Positions 44,559-57,581 are shown, counted from the stretch's first letter. The stretch is 64,000 nucleotides of DNA from Strongylocentrotus purpuratus (GCF_000002235.5 NW_022145611.1:17209633-17273632), one strand, 5' to 3'. The notes: generated by a model from the sequence alone, not told the origin. Made by a program: numbers and translations.

Positions 44559-47389
44559 CTGCAAGAAAGACAAATCAAGTTTAATTTAAATCATTTTCAC
44601 AGTGACCTAAATTAAAACGTTAAATCAAAAATATTGATAAATGACACAGGTAGGCTACTCTCAATCACATTTACATATTGTAAATATTCTGTTTAAATCT
44701 CCAGAAATTGGGATTATATATAATTGAGGATTAATTTGTTTTATAACTGTAGCAAACGCAATTTTCAATGGAGATACATTGCAGTTGGGACATACCACCG
44801 GTGGAAGTTTTAATGTGTTGTTTAATGAGCTAAATAGAACTTACATCTTTTAAAGCAGGTGTTTGATTAAGAAAAAAAAATCAATTAAATATTCAACAGC
44901 CTTGGATGACCTTCAAAAATGATATTCTCCTATATCACAACTCAAAGTGATAAATAAAAATTTACTAAACTTGTAAAATGGCTGCATCTATGTAATCCAT
45001 GCATAATATTGACTAATGACTGTATTCATCATTCTTCCTCTACCCTAATTGCAGGTGCTGAAATCTAATCCTGTTCATCAATCCTCATTGATCACGCTCT
45101 CTAGCTTCTCTTAACCATTATAAAACGGTGTCATGTCATGCATAATATATCACTGACATGGAACCCATCCTCATCCGTGGGAATAAGTGGCTCTCTCTTC
45201 CATCTAAGAGAGTCATCATCCGTAAGGAGATGGAGGCTGAGAGGTGGGGCCTGGGAAGACGAGGGAGATATCGCCATGGCGATGCCGATTCCGAGGGGAA
45301 TGGTTTTACATCAGCGGCATATTGAATTTGATAAGAATGCTGATGATATATTTTGAGCTTACTTGAGCATCTATTGGCCTACCTAGGATTTACTGTTCAA
45401 AAACTAGAATATCATATCACCCGATTTAAGAGCTTGCCTCCCTGACTATAACACCTTGTCCCCTCCTTTAATAACATCTCAGTCTTGCTCCATTACATGA
45501 ACCATGAAATAGTCCCCACTACATTTACTGAACTTTATTTTTTAGTTTGATAAGATTTTGATGTGCGACTTTAATTACAATTGTTTCACCAGGCCTCTGT
45601 AGAAGATGAAAAGCCTGTGTACAACACAGGAAGGGAAGTATGTGCATAAATTGTTTCTCATGTTTTGTAGAGACGAGATCTATAAATAAGGAAGCTTATC
45701 GAAATATGAGAGATGAAACATAAACATTCATTTGGACATGATTTTGATATCATTAAAGAAAATGACAATAACAGCTGAAGCCTCCGCAGCTGCGGTTAAC
45801 AAGGCAATGGCTGACAAAACACTTTTGTCTGGGATATTCTTTATGAGGCTACATGTAGTTAAAAACACCAGTAGTCGTTACAATGTGGTCCACACCTTAC
45901 ATTTTCAGTGCATTCTCCATGTACCATACCCAACCCCCCTCCCCTTCCACATCATAAAATTAATAACTTTGCCTAAATTGCAACAACCAACAACAAAAAG
46001 GGGAGGGGGTCTTATTTTGTCAGATCACCATACAGGATAGAACAATAACCCAGTTGCAGATGTGTTTACCCATACTTGAACATTTACAATGGTTCTGAAG
46101 GGATTTTGAGTAACTCATAAGCATATAATAGATTATTTGCTTTTTGATGAAATCATCTAGGGGTTTAGAGAATGTTCTCTATGTGTATGATTGTTTGAAA
46201 GTGAAAGAAGTAATGTGATTAATTTGTTACCTGACCCAATTTGAAGGATTACAAACATTCTATATCTGTGGAAATGACACTAATTGCCCACTCAGTCCTG
46301 GATTCAATATTAAATGCTTGACCCAGTTCAAGGTGCAAATAGGCAGAAGCAAATAAGGAAATAAAACGTGGATCAACGCCTGCCAACTCTTACACAAACA
46401 TGAATGTGAACATGTATACATGAAGGCTCAGGGTTAATCTTCTATCAGGGGATAAACGCAGACGCATCATGTGAGTTTGTCATAACCCCACTGACTGAAA
46501 ATCTGTCCTTTCCTCCACCCTTTTTCCGGCAGCATGCTTGAGCCAATTTCCTCTCGTGAGTGACAAATAATTCGGTTTTCTAAACAGCATCTGTTTCTCC
46601 AGCCTTGCCCCTGTATTCCAGGGATGTGTTCAAGCTATGTTACTCAGCTACTGTATGGGATTCACCCCTTGCCCATGGCCATACAGGGGATGGTACAAGA
46701 GTTCACGTATGTAGGCTATACATAGGGTACGCTTGAATAAAATGTCATTGAGGAAAGAGAGCATGGTAGTTCCATGAAAATTCCAACTTCTAGTAGCATA
46801 TTAAATAAAGGGTGTTGATCATGTTATTGAGGAGTCAGGAATGATTTTTTTTTTTTTAATTGTTGTGATGCAACTTATTTTTCAAAAGTGCCTGGTGGCC
46901 GGTATCATCTGGGATTGTCACCAGCAAATTAATTATTGGTGGATAGTGTGAAAGCTGAGAGGCTTAAAGAGAGAGAAGTGATAGAGAGAGAGAGAGAGGG
47001 AATTGGACAGGAGGAATGAGAAATAGTAAAGGAGTGAAAAAGAGAAATGAGATAGAGTGGATAGAGGATGCAGTATTAAAATTTAACTTCATTGAGAGAG
47101 ACAGGGATATATGCTAATAGTTCTTTAAAGAGTCAAGCCAAGAATCCTGTAGGAACTTGTGCAATTATCTTGCAACCAAACATATAGGCCCAAATTCACA
47201 AAGGAGGTTTGTAGACAAACATAGTTTATGTGCGTCATATGATGCGTTTTGACGCGTTTCAGACCAAGGTTTGTCCGAACCTCGGTCTGAAACGCATCGA
47301 AACACGTCATATAACGCACAGATTTGTCGGCAAACCTCCTTTGTGAATTCGGGCCTTATAGTCTGACTGGTTCACAATGAAATGTTTAC
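44559..47389 (-). other. 2.8-kb CCDC88 intron within HOOK domain
   Basis: AT-rich, no exon recognised. Carries a GA-rich stretch around 46965-47050 and the hairpin element at 47186-47356. Confidence 0.6.
47186..47356. mobile_element. MITE forming a long hairpin
   Basis: AGGCCCAAATTCACAAAGGA..GGTTTG on the left is matched by the reverse complement CAAACCTCCTTTGTGAATTC..GGGCCT on the right, and pairing continues inward (GTGCGTCATATGATGCG with CACGTCATATAACGCAC, then GCGTTTCAGACC with GGTCTGAAACGC). Arms are about 80 bp, so nearly all 171 bp pair. TA-rich flanks. Confidence 0.9.
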
Positions 47390-47602
47390 CTCCTGAATGT
47401 GAAGAACGATCTCCTGCTGCACATCCAGATCCAGCAGCTTGATTCTTTCGATGAAGAGTTCCTTCTGCTCGCACTGGACGACGCATCCCAGCATGAGAAG
47501 CAACACCTTGTGGACCTCCCTCAGAGCCTCCTCGGTCAGCGGCTCCTTGGCGATGGTCAAGATGTTGGGCAGCTTCATCACAATCAGCTGGTCAAGCATT
47601 TC
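47390..47602 (-). CDS. CCDC88: CCDC88 exon a: C-terminal half of HOOK domain
   Basis: 71 codons, residues 1-71, phase 0 at both ends. Acceptor after TTCCTTCAG; donor GAG|GTAAAC. Reads [20 protein letters not shown], then [21 protein letters not shown], and ends HIQE. This matches the HOOK-domain segment of Girdin/Daple (QQLIMMSLPNV... LLLLLGCAVQC... HIQE). The ATG near the start is an internal Met: the family sequence continues upstream (…FYYQ), so this is not the first exon. A 171-bp hairpin element lies 34 bp past the donor. Confidence 0.93.
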
Positions 47603-47759
47603 CTGAAGGAATTGAGAGAAAAAGAGAAGACGTGAATTTCAAGTCCCAGGGTAGATCGAGGTTCAATCGTGATTGCTAATGTGGCATCATACAAGAGTTT
47701 CAAAGGCATTGCACAATAACATGGTGATGCTGTGAGATAATTATTGTTCATAATGTTAA

Positions 47760-47951
47760 CAGGATGTATTGGAAGGAAGAGTGGAAGGAAGTAGACCTAG
47801 AGGTAGACCCATAATCAACTGGGAAGAGTATGTCAAGAACTGGAGTGGACTAAAACTGCAAGAGTGCACCAGAATGACAGAAGATGGAGTGAAATGGAGA
47901 GACTGATGTTGCAATCAACCTCCGAAACGGAGAAGATACTTAGATAGATAG
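47760..47951 (+). pseudogene. second RTE/CFDP2-like LINE 3' end, 5'-truncated
   Basis: Reads VLEGRVEGSRPRGRPIINWE, then EYVKNWSGLKLQECTRMTED and GVKWRD-stop, then CCNQPPKRRRYLDR-stop, the usual C-terminal tail of endonuclease-reverse-transcriptases of this class. A (GATA)n tail follows, and AATGTTAA repeats directly on both sides (47752-47759 and 47952-47959), a target-site duplication. Only about 190 bp were inserted. Confidence 0.8.
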
Positions 47952-50054
47952 AATGTTAAATGAGGGTGGTGCATAATTCATTGTCGATATTGTACACCCA
48001 GGAATCAACACATTGATAAACATGTATATGACGAATTCATCAGTACATAAAACACCATTGAATTGGATCCCCCTCCCCCTCCAAAATAAAAAAAGAATGG
48101 TGGAAAATCATCTGCTGAGTGCAGGTTAAGTGTCAGCTAGTATTACATTCTACGTAACTCGCAGCTCTAGGCACATCAAATGTGGAGAAAAAAACCTCTG
48201 AGTACAACTTTTGGACGTACATATTAATCAAGTTCTGTGATTTGAGAGTGTATGTGTTAGTGAGCACACCCTAGGCTGGCTCAATTATGATAATGTACTC
48301 GTGATAATGCAGACGATGTACAGATTGTCAATGATGGACTCATCATACTGCTCCGCATACAGTACATAAAAAGGGATGAAACATTGCTTGTCTTGACATT
48401 TCTGACAAGCTAAACCATCTCATTACCATAGAAATCCAATTACAGTCATCATAATGATGATAATCTGATTATATCATCCACAGTCTGGATGACTTTTAGG
48501 AGAATGAACCATTCCCCCACCCCCTGGAAAAAGTAGGCTACATTGCATACCTACAAAATTGTGTGTATATCTTTAGTGTTTATGATAAAAAAAGGATTTC
48601 TAAATCATTTACTCCATCATACATGTAATTCATGTATTCTATTGACTCATAAGAAAATCCTGTTTAACAAATGATGTCAAAAGCAAGCACATTTAAACCG
48701 AATGCTTCTGCATTAAATATTGAAGAAAGATTTGAGAGACAATAGAAGTAGATATGAAATTACTTGACCAGCAGTTTATTGTTGCTGTTTTTTTATAAAT
48801 AATTCACACATATACACAGATTTTATTTGATAGTATGTGATGGTCCCTTTAAAACCCCTGTAATGAAATAAATGCCACTCATTATAATGCAAGAATTATA
48901 TCACGTTTTAAGAGTCCTATAAATGAAATCCCATGGCTCAGAAAAATCCAATAATACACGTTACTGGCTCTACTTGGGATGAGAGTGTATCACCTGACGA
49001 TAAGCAGTCATTCTAAATTGGATATATCCTAAATTGATTTTTCCTGACTACTCGTTTTCGGAGAAAAGGTCCTTGATGTCCGTCCAGTGTGATAGCTGCT
49101 TGTCAGCAGCGTCACAGGTCATTTCATGTTCATAGGCAAAAAAGGGTAGTTTTTGGGAGTGTACATGCAACACACATTGAAGTGTTATGCAATAGATCAG
49201 AAGGTTTCTCTCCATTGAGACGTAAGAGTTACTCTGCGATTATGCGATTTCGAAATACAGGGGTGGAGTTCTCCGAGACATCAACCTTTGAGCATGATAG
49301 TCTTATATATGGTGGGGGGCACCACCTCAGCCCCCTGACCGCTTTGGATTTACCACTACAGGCATTGAAGTATTGGGCTAAACTTTGGATAGCTAGCCTA
49401 CATGTTGTCATAAACCTGAATTACTGTATATTCTGAAGGAAAAAAAAACACTCAATAGATCATGACTAATGTGTAAAGACCACTTAACAAGAGGCTTTTT
49501 AACATAAATTGAGGCACACATAGCACATTCATGCACTGAAAGGTACCTTGCTGTGAGAACATGTATGCAGGGGAAACGAACAAAATCAGGATAGAACTCA
49601 ATTCAACTCACGAAGTTATAAAGTAAGGGAAGGAAACCAGTATGTGACCCCATGGCATGCTTTGTGAAACCTTGTCTGTACTTGACAATCACAGCATGCT
49701 CCCATTCAAAAAGTGGCACGATGCAGAGAACCCACTTCACAGGGATCCTGCCATAAAGTGCTCCAAAAGACAAAAGACAGGAAGGGGTCCCTCTCAAAGC
49801 ATTTTAATACAATGTATACATAGGAATCTTTGCCCAATATGTTTATGATTTTATTTCGTAATGACTTCTCTAAAAGCACACTGTGAGAGTCCTCGTTCAA
49901 TTGGAAATATAGCATTTTGTTTTCCATTTACTAATATCAGCCTGTTCTTTGGTTGAATAGACATTCTTTTATCCACTGACACTTGTTGTACCGACAGATG
50001 TTGTACCGACAGATGATTTTTTTTTAATGAGTTGGTGTATTCAATAAAAATATA

Positions 50055-50992
50055 GGTTTTCCCGCCCAATTTCATCAGAGTTGCATCCGATTTAACGATG
50101 CGATCATTCAATTTCGAGCGAATTTGAATGATCACCGAGATCAACATTCAAAAAGCTAATTAGTTCATTCAATTTAATTGTATAAGCATGCGATTTCATG
50201 ATTTTCTCACATAAACGTGTAAAAAGCGCGTTCAAAATAGAAATGCACGTAAATGCATTCAATTTCGCACCTGCATCGCCCTGATAAACGTTAAGGAATT
50301 CAAATTGACGAATAGGCAAGCATTTACAGCATTTGGGCAGTCTTTTTCATTTACTGTTTATGTTCTTTGCAATCTGCATCTCTTTGAATAAATTATGCAA
50401 ACTTTATGTACCTTGAAATGGGACCTTTCCCTTATAGTGAAATATCTCATTTATCTGACAAACCGTCACGTAAACAAATTATGATTTCTAACCATTCTGT
50501 AAGTGTTATGTCCATATTGCTAGGGAATAAAGTGAAACTGGAAGAAAAGATTAGAAAGAAAAGAAATATATAGAATATGATAAAATTAAACATTATGAAA
50601 CTTTAAGAATGAAAATTAAGTTATATAATTAAAACAGTGAGAAAAACAAATATGACGTGAAAAGATTGCGGTAAGAATTACATATAACTTCAGAACTTGT
50701 TTATGTTGATTTAATTTGAACGTTCAAAGTGCGAAGGTGTGAGCCTATAAATGAAATTGAAATTGGTATTAAGGACGAAATTGAACGTCTATCCAGCTTG
50801 CGTGAAATTGAATGACAACTTAGCGTCACTAAATTGAATGAAATAACATTTAAAAAGAATGATATAAAATGAAATTAAATGCTCAAAGAATGAAATTGAA
50901 CCATGAGAGCAGAGAGTTGACGAAAACCGTTGGAACTTGAACGCCTATTCATGAAGTCGAATGCAACTCTGATGAAATTGGGCGGGAAAACC
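50055..50992. mobile_element. 938-bp non-autonomous DNA transposon
   Basis: Ends GGTTTTCCCGCCCAATTTCA then TCAGAGTTGCAT and its exact reverse complement at the right border; TATA flanks both sides (50051-50054, 50993-50996). The interior repeats the word GAAATTGAATG, or its complement CATTCAATTTC, about ten times in both orientations. No transposase ORF. Confidence 0.8.
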
Positions 50993-51988
50993 TATATTTA
51001 ATAGAATCAAAAAGCTGTAATGTTGTTTGTTTACATCTACATTCTCCCATTCTGTAATGTTCTCATCCCAAAACAATTTTCATAATATTGTGAGAGCAGA
51101 CGACCCATACACTAGCAGTCGGCAGACTAAATGTGTTCTTTTGTGCGTGAGCAACAGGTGGCAAATGGGCTATGACATATCTAGACGTGCTGCTATGGAA
51201 TGAGTACTCAGAACGACTGAGCACGTTGCTTAAAGGAGTGGCCCAAAATAAACCTGGAAAAAAAGAGCTTGCTGTAATTGTAGTCTACATCTTCAAATAA
51301 GCTACAGTGATAAATATTTGGTGTGCATGCATTACAAGGTAGAGTTGAAACACTAGATTGTTCGGACAGAAATATGCCCATCTGTATGTCATTTCCTACG
51401 GATTGGGAAATTGAAAATCTATGAAAATGTAAAAGCCTAAATGAAATTTGGCAATTTAGGGTATGGAGAATGTGCCTTGCCCAAAAATTGCAGTATTGTT
51501 GATAACTGTAGGCCTATATTCATGTACTGGTATGTGAAACTTCTTCGGAAATCAAACCGTGAGCACTGGAAATCAAGCTGTGAGCACTGGCAATCATAAT
51601 AACGGTATGCAAGAATTCATGAGCTAAGTTTCAGTTTCGGAGCATCCACTAGTGATCTTTTCTTTGGGCCTATGTAGTTTTGATGCCTCCATGTCAATTA
51701 CCAATTGAACCAATGACAACTGACAATCTCACACATTTCTTTTTCAAAATACATGTATGTTAAATTGTTCTGCGCCAACATACGTGTATCCCCCAATACA
51801 ACAATTGCTCCAGATATTCTTTCCCAAAGATGAAAGGTTAGGGTTAGATATTGTGTTCGGTTCATGGTTGAACTCAAGAATATGGTTAGTGTAGGGGTTT
51901 GGCAACAGAGCAATTGTCACTGTAGCACGTGTCCCAACTACATGTACCGGTAGTTCCTTATCTATGAACTTTGTCAGATGGGACATTA

Positions 51989-52387
51989 GGCGCGTCTTCA
52001 TCATCTCGAGATTGCCAAATAGCCTGCTATTTCTGATTTGGGAAATAATCCCGAAGTTACAAATCGCGTCTCTTAATTAGCTTGAGATTCGACCTCGAAA
52101 CTTGAAACTCGACCTTGAGAAATTAGCTCGAGATATTTTGCTCTGCGTTTGCGCATAGTGCAAGTCATTGGTCTGGTGAAGACGCAACGGACAAATAGCT
52201 GGATATTTTGCCAAATAGTGGGATATTTTGCAAACTATCCCAAGATAACTTGGGATGACAATCCCGACCAAATATCCCGTTAATTGCAACTTCGGGCTGA
52301 TGAAGATGCAAATTAGCTGGATAGTTTGCGATCTGGATAGTTCAAATAACGGGATATTTGGCAATCTCGAGCTAGTGAAGACAGGCC
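51989..52387. mobile_element. 399-bp inverted-repeat element
   Basis: The left end GGCGCGTCTTCATCATCTCG then AGATTGCCAAATA is matched in reverse complement at the right end (TATTTGGCAATCTCGAGCTA then GTGAAGACAGGCC). The interior has repeated GGGATATTTTGC / GCTGGATA.TTTGC words, some inverted. No ORF of note. Confidence 0.8.
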
Positions 52388-53076
52388 AATTGTCCCTATA
52401 TGTTAGAGTTATATTAGTTTAGACCGGGGTGAAGGTGGAAGTAATTGACAATGATAGGATGTTATTGAAATATTGAATGAAAAGCTGGAACCGGAAATAT
52501 GACAGGACCTAGTTGGCTGGGTAGATCCGATGATTGATGCCTAGATTTGTAAGAGGAATGCTACTATACCCTGAACATGGTAGCTCTAGTTCCTCTTGAA
52601 CTTTAGGTGATACATCACCTGCGGTCATTGACAGTTCTATTATTTTACTACAGTCCTGCTAGCAGAAATATACAGTTTACATGTAAGTTAAGTAGGCCTA
52701 CATTTCACCATAGTTGTGAACATAGAACTCCACTTTCTTTGAACCACAGTTTAAGGTTACAGCACATGGGTTATCAATGTAAATTCAAATCAAAATGAAA
52801 AACTGCTAAAATATTGAGGTATTTTTTAAAATTGGCTACCGTTAACACGTTAAAACAAGTGCTTTGACTTTTGCATCATACTTATTTCTTTGTGGTAAAT
52901 TGATTTATTTATATAAAGATTGCAGATTACCAGTTATCATCCCTCCATTTATCTAAAGTATTAAAAAGAATTCTCTAAATTAAGGCATTTCCATTTTATA
53001 AATTTGAGATTTAAGGGAAAAAAACTGTCAAGAGAAAATGATAAGTCAGCCTCCCTAAAGTTAATATGAAAAAGAT

Positions 53077-53559
53077 TCAATTAGGTTTTACACGAGCAGA
53101 TTCTGGCAAGATCAATATCTGAAACTGGACTTTTGTTATTACGTCTCCGTATATTTTTTCAGCTCCGAACTTGATGTATTTAGATGAAGTCACATTCCAT
53201 TGGTCTACAGTTTCAGAGATAGGATCTGCAGATGGTATATCCCACTGTTTTCGAGGGCAAAGGGTTTTGGGATATAATGCTTCATGCCACCTCACTGTGT
53301 ATATTGAAAATCTCTTTTTATCCACCACAAAATCCTTTACCAGTTGACCTTGTGACACATTGAAACAAAACATGATAGTGTCTGTTGAGCGCCAAAAGGG
53401 CAATAACTGATACCATCTTATATACGAGTTAACATCCTTCTGGCTCTCAATATATGAAATGCTGGATTCAACCAAGGAGTTAGCACAGCGTCCATTGCAA
53501 TCACATTTATTTCTCCCAGTCCCTAGACGTACTCCAGCAAACGCAACTTCATGTTGCAA
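53077..53559 (-). CDS. unidentified 160-codon ORF, possible exon or transposon remnant
   Basis: I do not recognise this protein. The open frame begins after a possible acceptor (CTTGTTTAG|AAGCTCAAGAC, near 53575) and ends with TGA after ESARVKPN. It has a small Cys motif (NKCDCNGRCANS), mixed composition with several Trp, and none of the low-complexity look of nearby random ORFs. No ATG near its start: the first codon counted is TTG, so if real it is likelier a 3' terminal exon. An AGAAGG/CCTTTTGG hairpin (53382-53449) resembling hairpin family 2 lies inside it. It could be a nested gene, a domesticated transposon piece or chance. Confidence 0.3.
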   Translation of the reverse strand: MQHEVAFAGVRLGTGRNKCDCNGRCANSLVESSISYIESQKDVNSYIRWYQLLPFWRSTDTIMFCFNVSQGQLVKDFVVDKKRFSIYTVRWHEALYPKTLCPRKQWDIPSADPISETVDQWNVTSSKYIKFGAEKIYGDVITKVQFQILILPESARVKPN

Positions 53560-56500
53560 CTTGTCTTGAGCTTCTAAACAAGCTTGTCAAGAACTCTTCT
53601 AAAATCAATACCCAACAATTATGTTACTGTTTTCACACAAGAAATAGTATTGGTAGTGTAAAAGATGTTACAGTGTATAATTTAGAGAGGTTCCTTCAAT
53701 GTTCATGTACTTGTAGGCATATATTTACTTTGGAGGTAGTGTTGGAATAAATAATGAAGAGCTCAGATGTGTTTAATAAAGCCTACTTATTAATGTATAA
53801 ATCACTATAAATACTAAAAGCCTCTGATCACAAATGCATGTATATGCAAATCTGTAATTCCTTCATTCTCAACCATGATCTCTATCTACATCCCTCTCCT
53901 GAGGTCCTTACTTAAAATCACATCCTTCTTAATTTACCCCCAAAACAACTTCTGACTGGTTTAACCCAACAATTTCCCTTCCATTTTCCTCCATTGCCTG
54001 TTCTCATTAACCTTCATGGTAAATCATTGGTTTACTCCAAGGAAGGCCTTCTCAGGGTATCTGACCTACCTAAAGACTACCTTCCTTCTATTCTTGATGT
54101 TAGTGATCATCCTATAAGATCAATAATCTGGTAGTGATCAATACATTAGATTATCATTCTTGATGTATGTGAGCAATGTGTTGGAGGACACCATTATGAA
54201 ACCCTAATCTATAGTGCTCTTCAATTTCACATTATACAGTGTATGATATATGTAGGCCACATAATGTACATACTTGCTTCGGGGGCAACCAAAATAGTTT
54301 GGCAGGCAAGTATACATTTCAAATGTATAGAGTTTGACCTAAAAAGTATTTTGGCATTTGCTATCATTTGTTTTTGTAAAGGCGGGGGCAACATTTGTGA
54401 CTGAGTACTTGCAACAGGAAGACACAACCATCACAATTTTACCCTACATTTACAAAGCTGTAGGCCTGCACCCTTGTCAACCAGAAGTGAGTCCAAATGG
54501 TTTCATTTGATCTCTTAATTACAATGATTTACAAGGCCATTGGCAGCCTGGCACTGCTGGCAGTAAATATGACATCTTGATCTTCATATTTAACATGGAT
54601 CTTTTATGGATGTTAAATGATTTGTTACCTATAAAATGGTTTGTTAAGTTGTCTGTCAATGGAATAATGTATGAAGCATAATTGAGTTTCATGGAGTTTC
54701 ATTATACATGTACACTGTATACGTGTACCTTTAGCTCACATTTGTTTCCTTTCAGGATTCAATGTAATCTCTCTTTTTTTATATAAGCTCCACATTATAT
54801 GCTCAGATGACCTGACCATCAGAATAAATTTTACTTGAATTAATAATTTGAATACAACACTTAAGACAGATTCACTGAGAGTTCAAATAATTAATCTTTC
54901 AAACAGAAATCTGATGCACGATGTATATGGATTGACCTTATCAATATTCAATGGAAAGGGACTGTTCCCTCCTTATCACAGCCTTATCGGCGGGCTCATC
55001 AAAGAGAGGCTCTTCTAAAATCATGAATTACGTATCTTATCTTTCCCTAGATGGAGCATGCCTGGGGTCTGTTGTCAAACACCCAGTCTCAGAATTGGAT
55101 CATATATAGAATGAACTCCACCGTTCCCTCCACCATGCCCCCATCCCATCCATGCATCTTCTCATCAGCTCCAATCAGCGAGAAGAGAGAGAGAGGCATC
55201 GATGCAGAAAGGTTAGGATGAGGCAGGCTGATGGAGATCAATGCCACACAGATGAACCTAGACAATCTCCTGATGAACACTTTCCCCATGACATGCTTTC
55301 ATCTTGTTCTTCCCTCACTCACTCTCCACATCACTGATGAGGGATAAATATATCACGAGGTCCCAATTTCAATCTATTGCATGGATTTGATTTGACCTAG
55401 TAGTAAATGATTGAAAACTATGCCTTTTGCTAAAACGAAATTTTGCAAAAAGAGCAAGTTGGTAATTTTCTCAAATCAACTTCATTCACTGACTTGCCTA
55501 TATTTCAGATTCCAACCTCAATCTCAATGAGCTTCAGTTTACTACAGATTATAAGAAATGTAGCCCATTACATTTACAGCAATTCATGAAAATAGCCATA
55601 CTTACTGAAAAATAAAAGAATAATACCTGTACTATTAGTTTCTTTTTAGCTCATCCATCTTTATGAGCTTTCAAAGTGGAAGTTACAACCGTTGCTTTCA
55701 CATGCAGATCTGGCTTAATTTCCTTGTTGGCCAAATTCAATTTATAAGTCTGATTGTAAAACAGAGGGTGATTAGTCAATGCTGAACTACTCATCCACTG
55801 TAGACCCCATTTAATTCATCATCACAGGACAATCCCAACTGCCACTCTTAATTTATTGCCCTATCCCGTGATACAAAACTGTCAGCTGTGAAGGTCCAGT
55901 GTGAATGCACATTAATGCAGATACAACATGATAGCAATTACGTTTGTATATTGAAATGTGCGAACATGGCAATGACATATTACATGATCCGAACATAATT
56001 TATATGGGATAGACAAAAGGGTATTAAGATTGCCCTAGCTTCAGTTTTTTTGTTGAAAAAATTATTGCAATAAAGTACTACATTGGCTACAGGGTACCCC
56101 TAATATTTCCCTCAACCCTTACACAAAGATAGACGGTATTTGATGTGTAACAAATGGCAGTGGGGATGAACCCTTGCCCAGGGGCGTGTACGAGGTAATC
56201 CAGAGTTCAGATAGAAAATAAGATGCAGATTTATCTATCCAGCACCGATGATGCGTGCTTGCCGCAAACCCAGACGACAGGGTCCGCCAGTCAGAGACAC
56301 GAGGTATATATTCATCCTGTCTCAACTCATTATCATAAAAGCAGGTCAAGAGATTGTCACTTGTCCACAGCATATCAATGTCCTGGCATCTTTCGGCAAG
56401 GAAGCTCACTCACTTGCCTGGCTTATTGTCAGCATAAGTCATTTCAAGTACATGAACACTTCGTCATACATTCATCTATCTTTCATCAGCAAGTCATAAT

Positions 56501-57207
56501 GCCAGGCTTTCATTCATCTCTTGTTGAGTATAATATCCTACAAGCGTTGTCCCGGAATGCAAGTATTCAACTATCACAAAGAATGCAACCTTACTATAAT
56601 GATACAATGTGCACATAAATGTCCACCAATATCAAATTTGGTGCAATATTACTCATATGATCATAACGCAATATGGTTTTTTTTAGCTTCAGCCTAGTCA
56701 TGAAATCCACAGACTGCGCAGCAATAAACCTAAAGACCCTGAAATTGGAGTTCATATTGGGCAGGGGATTTGATGGATTTGGATCATATACCGGTATATA
56801 AGAGGGTCAAAAGATGAGGAGCTGCAGGGGTAGGGATACTGATTAAATTACATAGCTAAGCAGCTACTGTTCATTTGAGAGAATCCGTGCAGAATGCAGT
56901 CTGTCAGATTGCATCAACATCACATGATTTATTGGAAATACCAGTGCAGTACACCATGCACATTGGTTCAGATCATGTTTCTAATCATACTTGAATCAAT
57001 TGGAAGGGGAAGGGAGTGGCTTCAGGCAGAAATAGAAGCAATAAAACTCAGAACATGTAGTTCCTACATTCTTGCACATTCATGTACATAAATTAAATCT
57101 GAACAGCCACATCCTTAATAATGTGTATGCCTGAATGTATGAAGATCCATGTACCCCTCCCTCACCCCCAAAAGGAGAAAAGGAGATCAGGCCTAATTGT
57201 TCTTACT

Positions 57208-57581
57208 TTAAAGGTAAAGACCAGTATTGGAAACGCCCCAATTTCAAAAAATGAAATGGAAGCTCTCATTACCAATCATGTGAAAGAATAAGTTTTGACT
57301 AATACATGATGATAAAAAATTTGCCAGGAAACCGCCTACTAATTCATATATTTGGTAAATTTGTTTCTCTCATGGTCTGTGAGAGATATAGGGTAGTCCC
57401 ATATACATCTTTCTGTGTATAGTGCTTGTAACTTTACGAAGAATGGGCCAAATTTCTTATCATTTTGATGATTCCAGAACCTTGCAGATGCTAGATGCTA
57501 GATGATCAACCTTTTCTGATCGATTCCACAACGTTTCTTTCACAATGCAATCGCATGACCATAACTGGTCTTTACCTTTAA
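57208..57581. mobile_element. mariner-type MITE
   Basis: Ends TTAAAGGTAAAGACCAGT and ACTGGTCTTTACCTTTAA are exact inverted repeats with TA at the borders. About 374 bp, no coding frame. Confidence 0.8.

Larger units (their letters stand above)
10086..47602 (-). other. CCDC88: CCDC88-family gene (Girdin/Daple homologue), 25 exons, 5'-incomplete
   Basis: CCDC88 proteins are large scaffolds. Their N-terminal HOOK domain binds dynein light intermediate chain, a long coiled coil follows, and the C-terminal tail binds phosphoinositides, actin, Galpha subunits and, in Daple, Dishevelled. Seen here: 25 exons with GT donors and AG acceptors whose phases match at every junction, giving 1876 codons plus stop. 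With about 100 missing N-terminal residues the protein would be near 1975 aa, close to vertebrate Girdin (about 1870) and Daple (about 2030). Diagnostic stretches include VTDNSENVFNLE, DARSARAYRDELD, ELKEDNQVL, QNAKLQ, QKEKLENKIMEQYKSY and the terminal WYEYGCV. One gene with a Daple-like C-terminus suggests the unduplicated family member from before the vertebrate split (inference). Start codon and promoter not seen. Confidence 0.93.

Noticed and set aside
56223..56618. 131-codon plus-strand ORF
   Set aside because: No recognisable family, His/Ser/Gln-rich random-looking composition, no convincing splice context.
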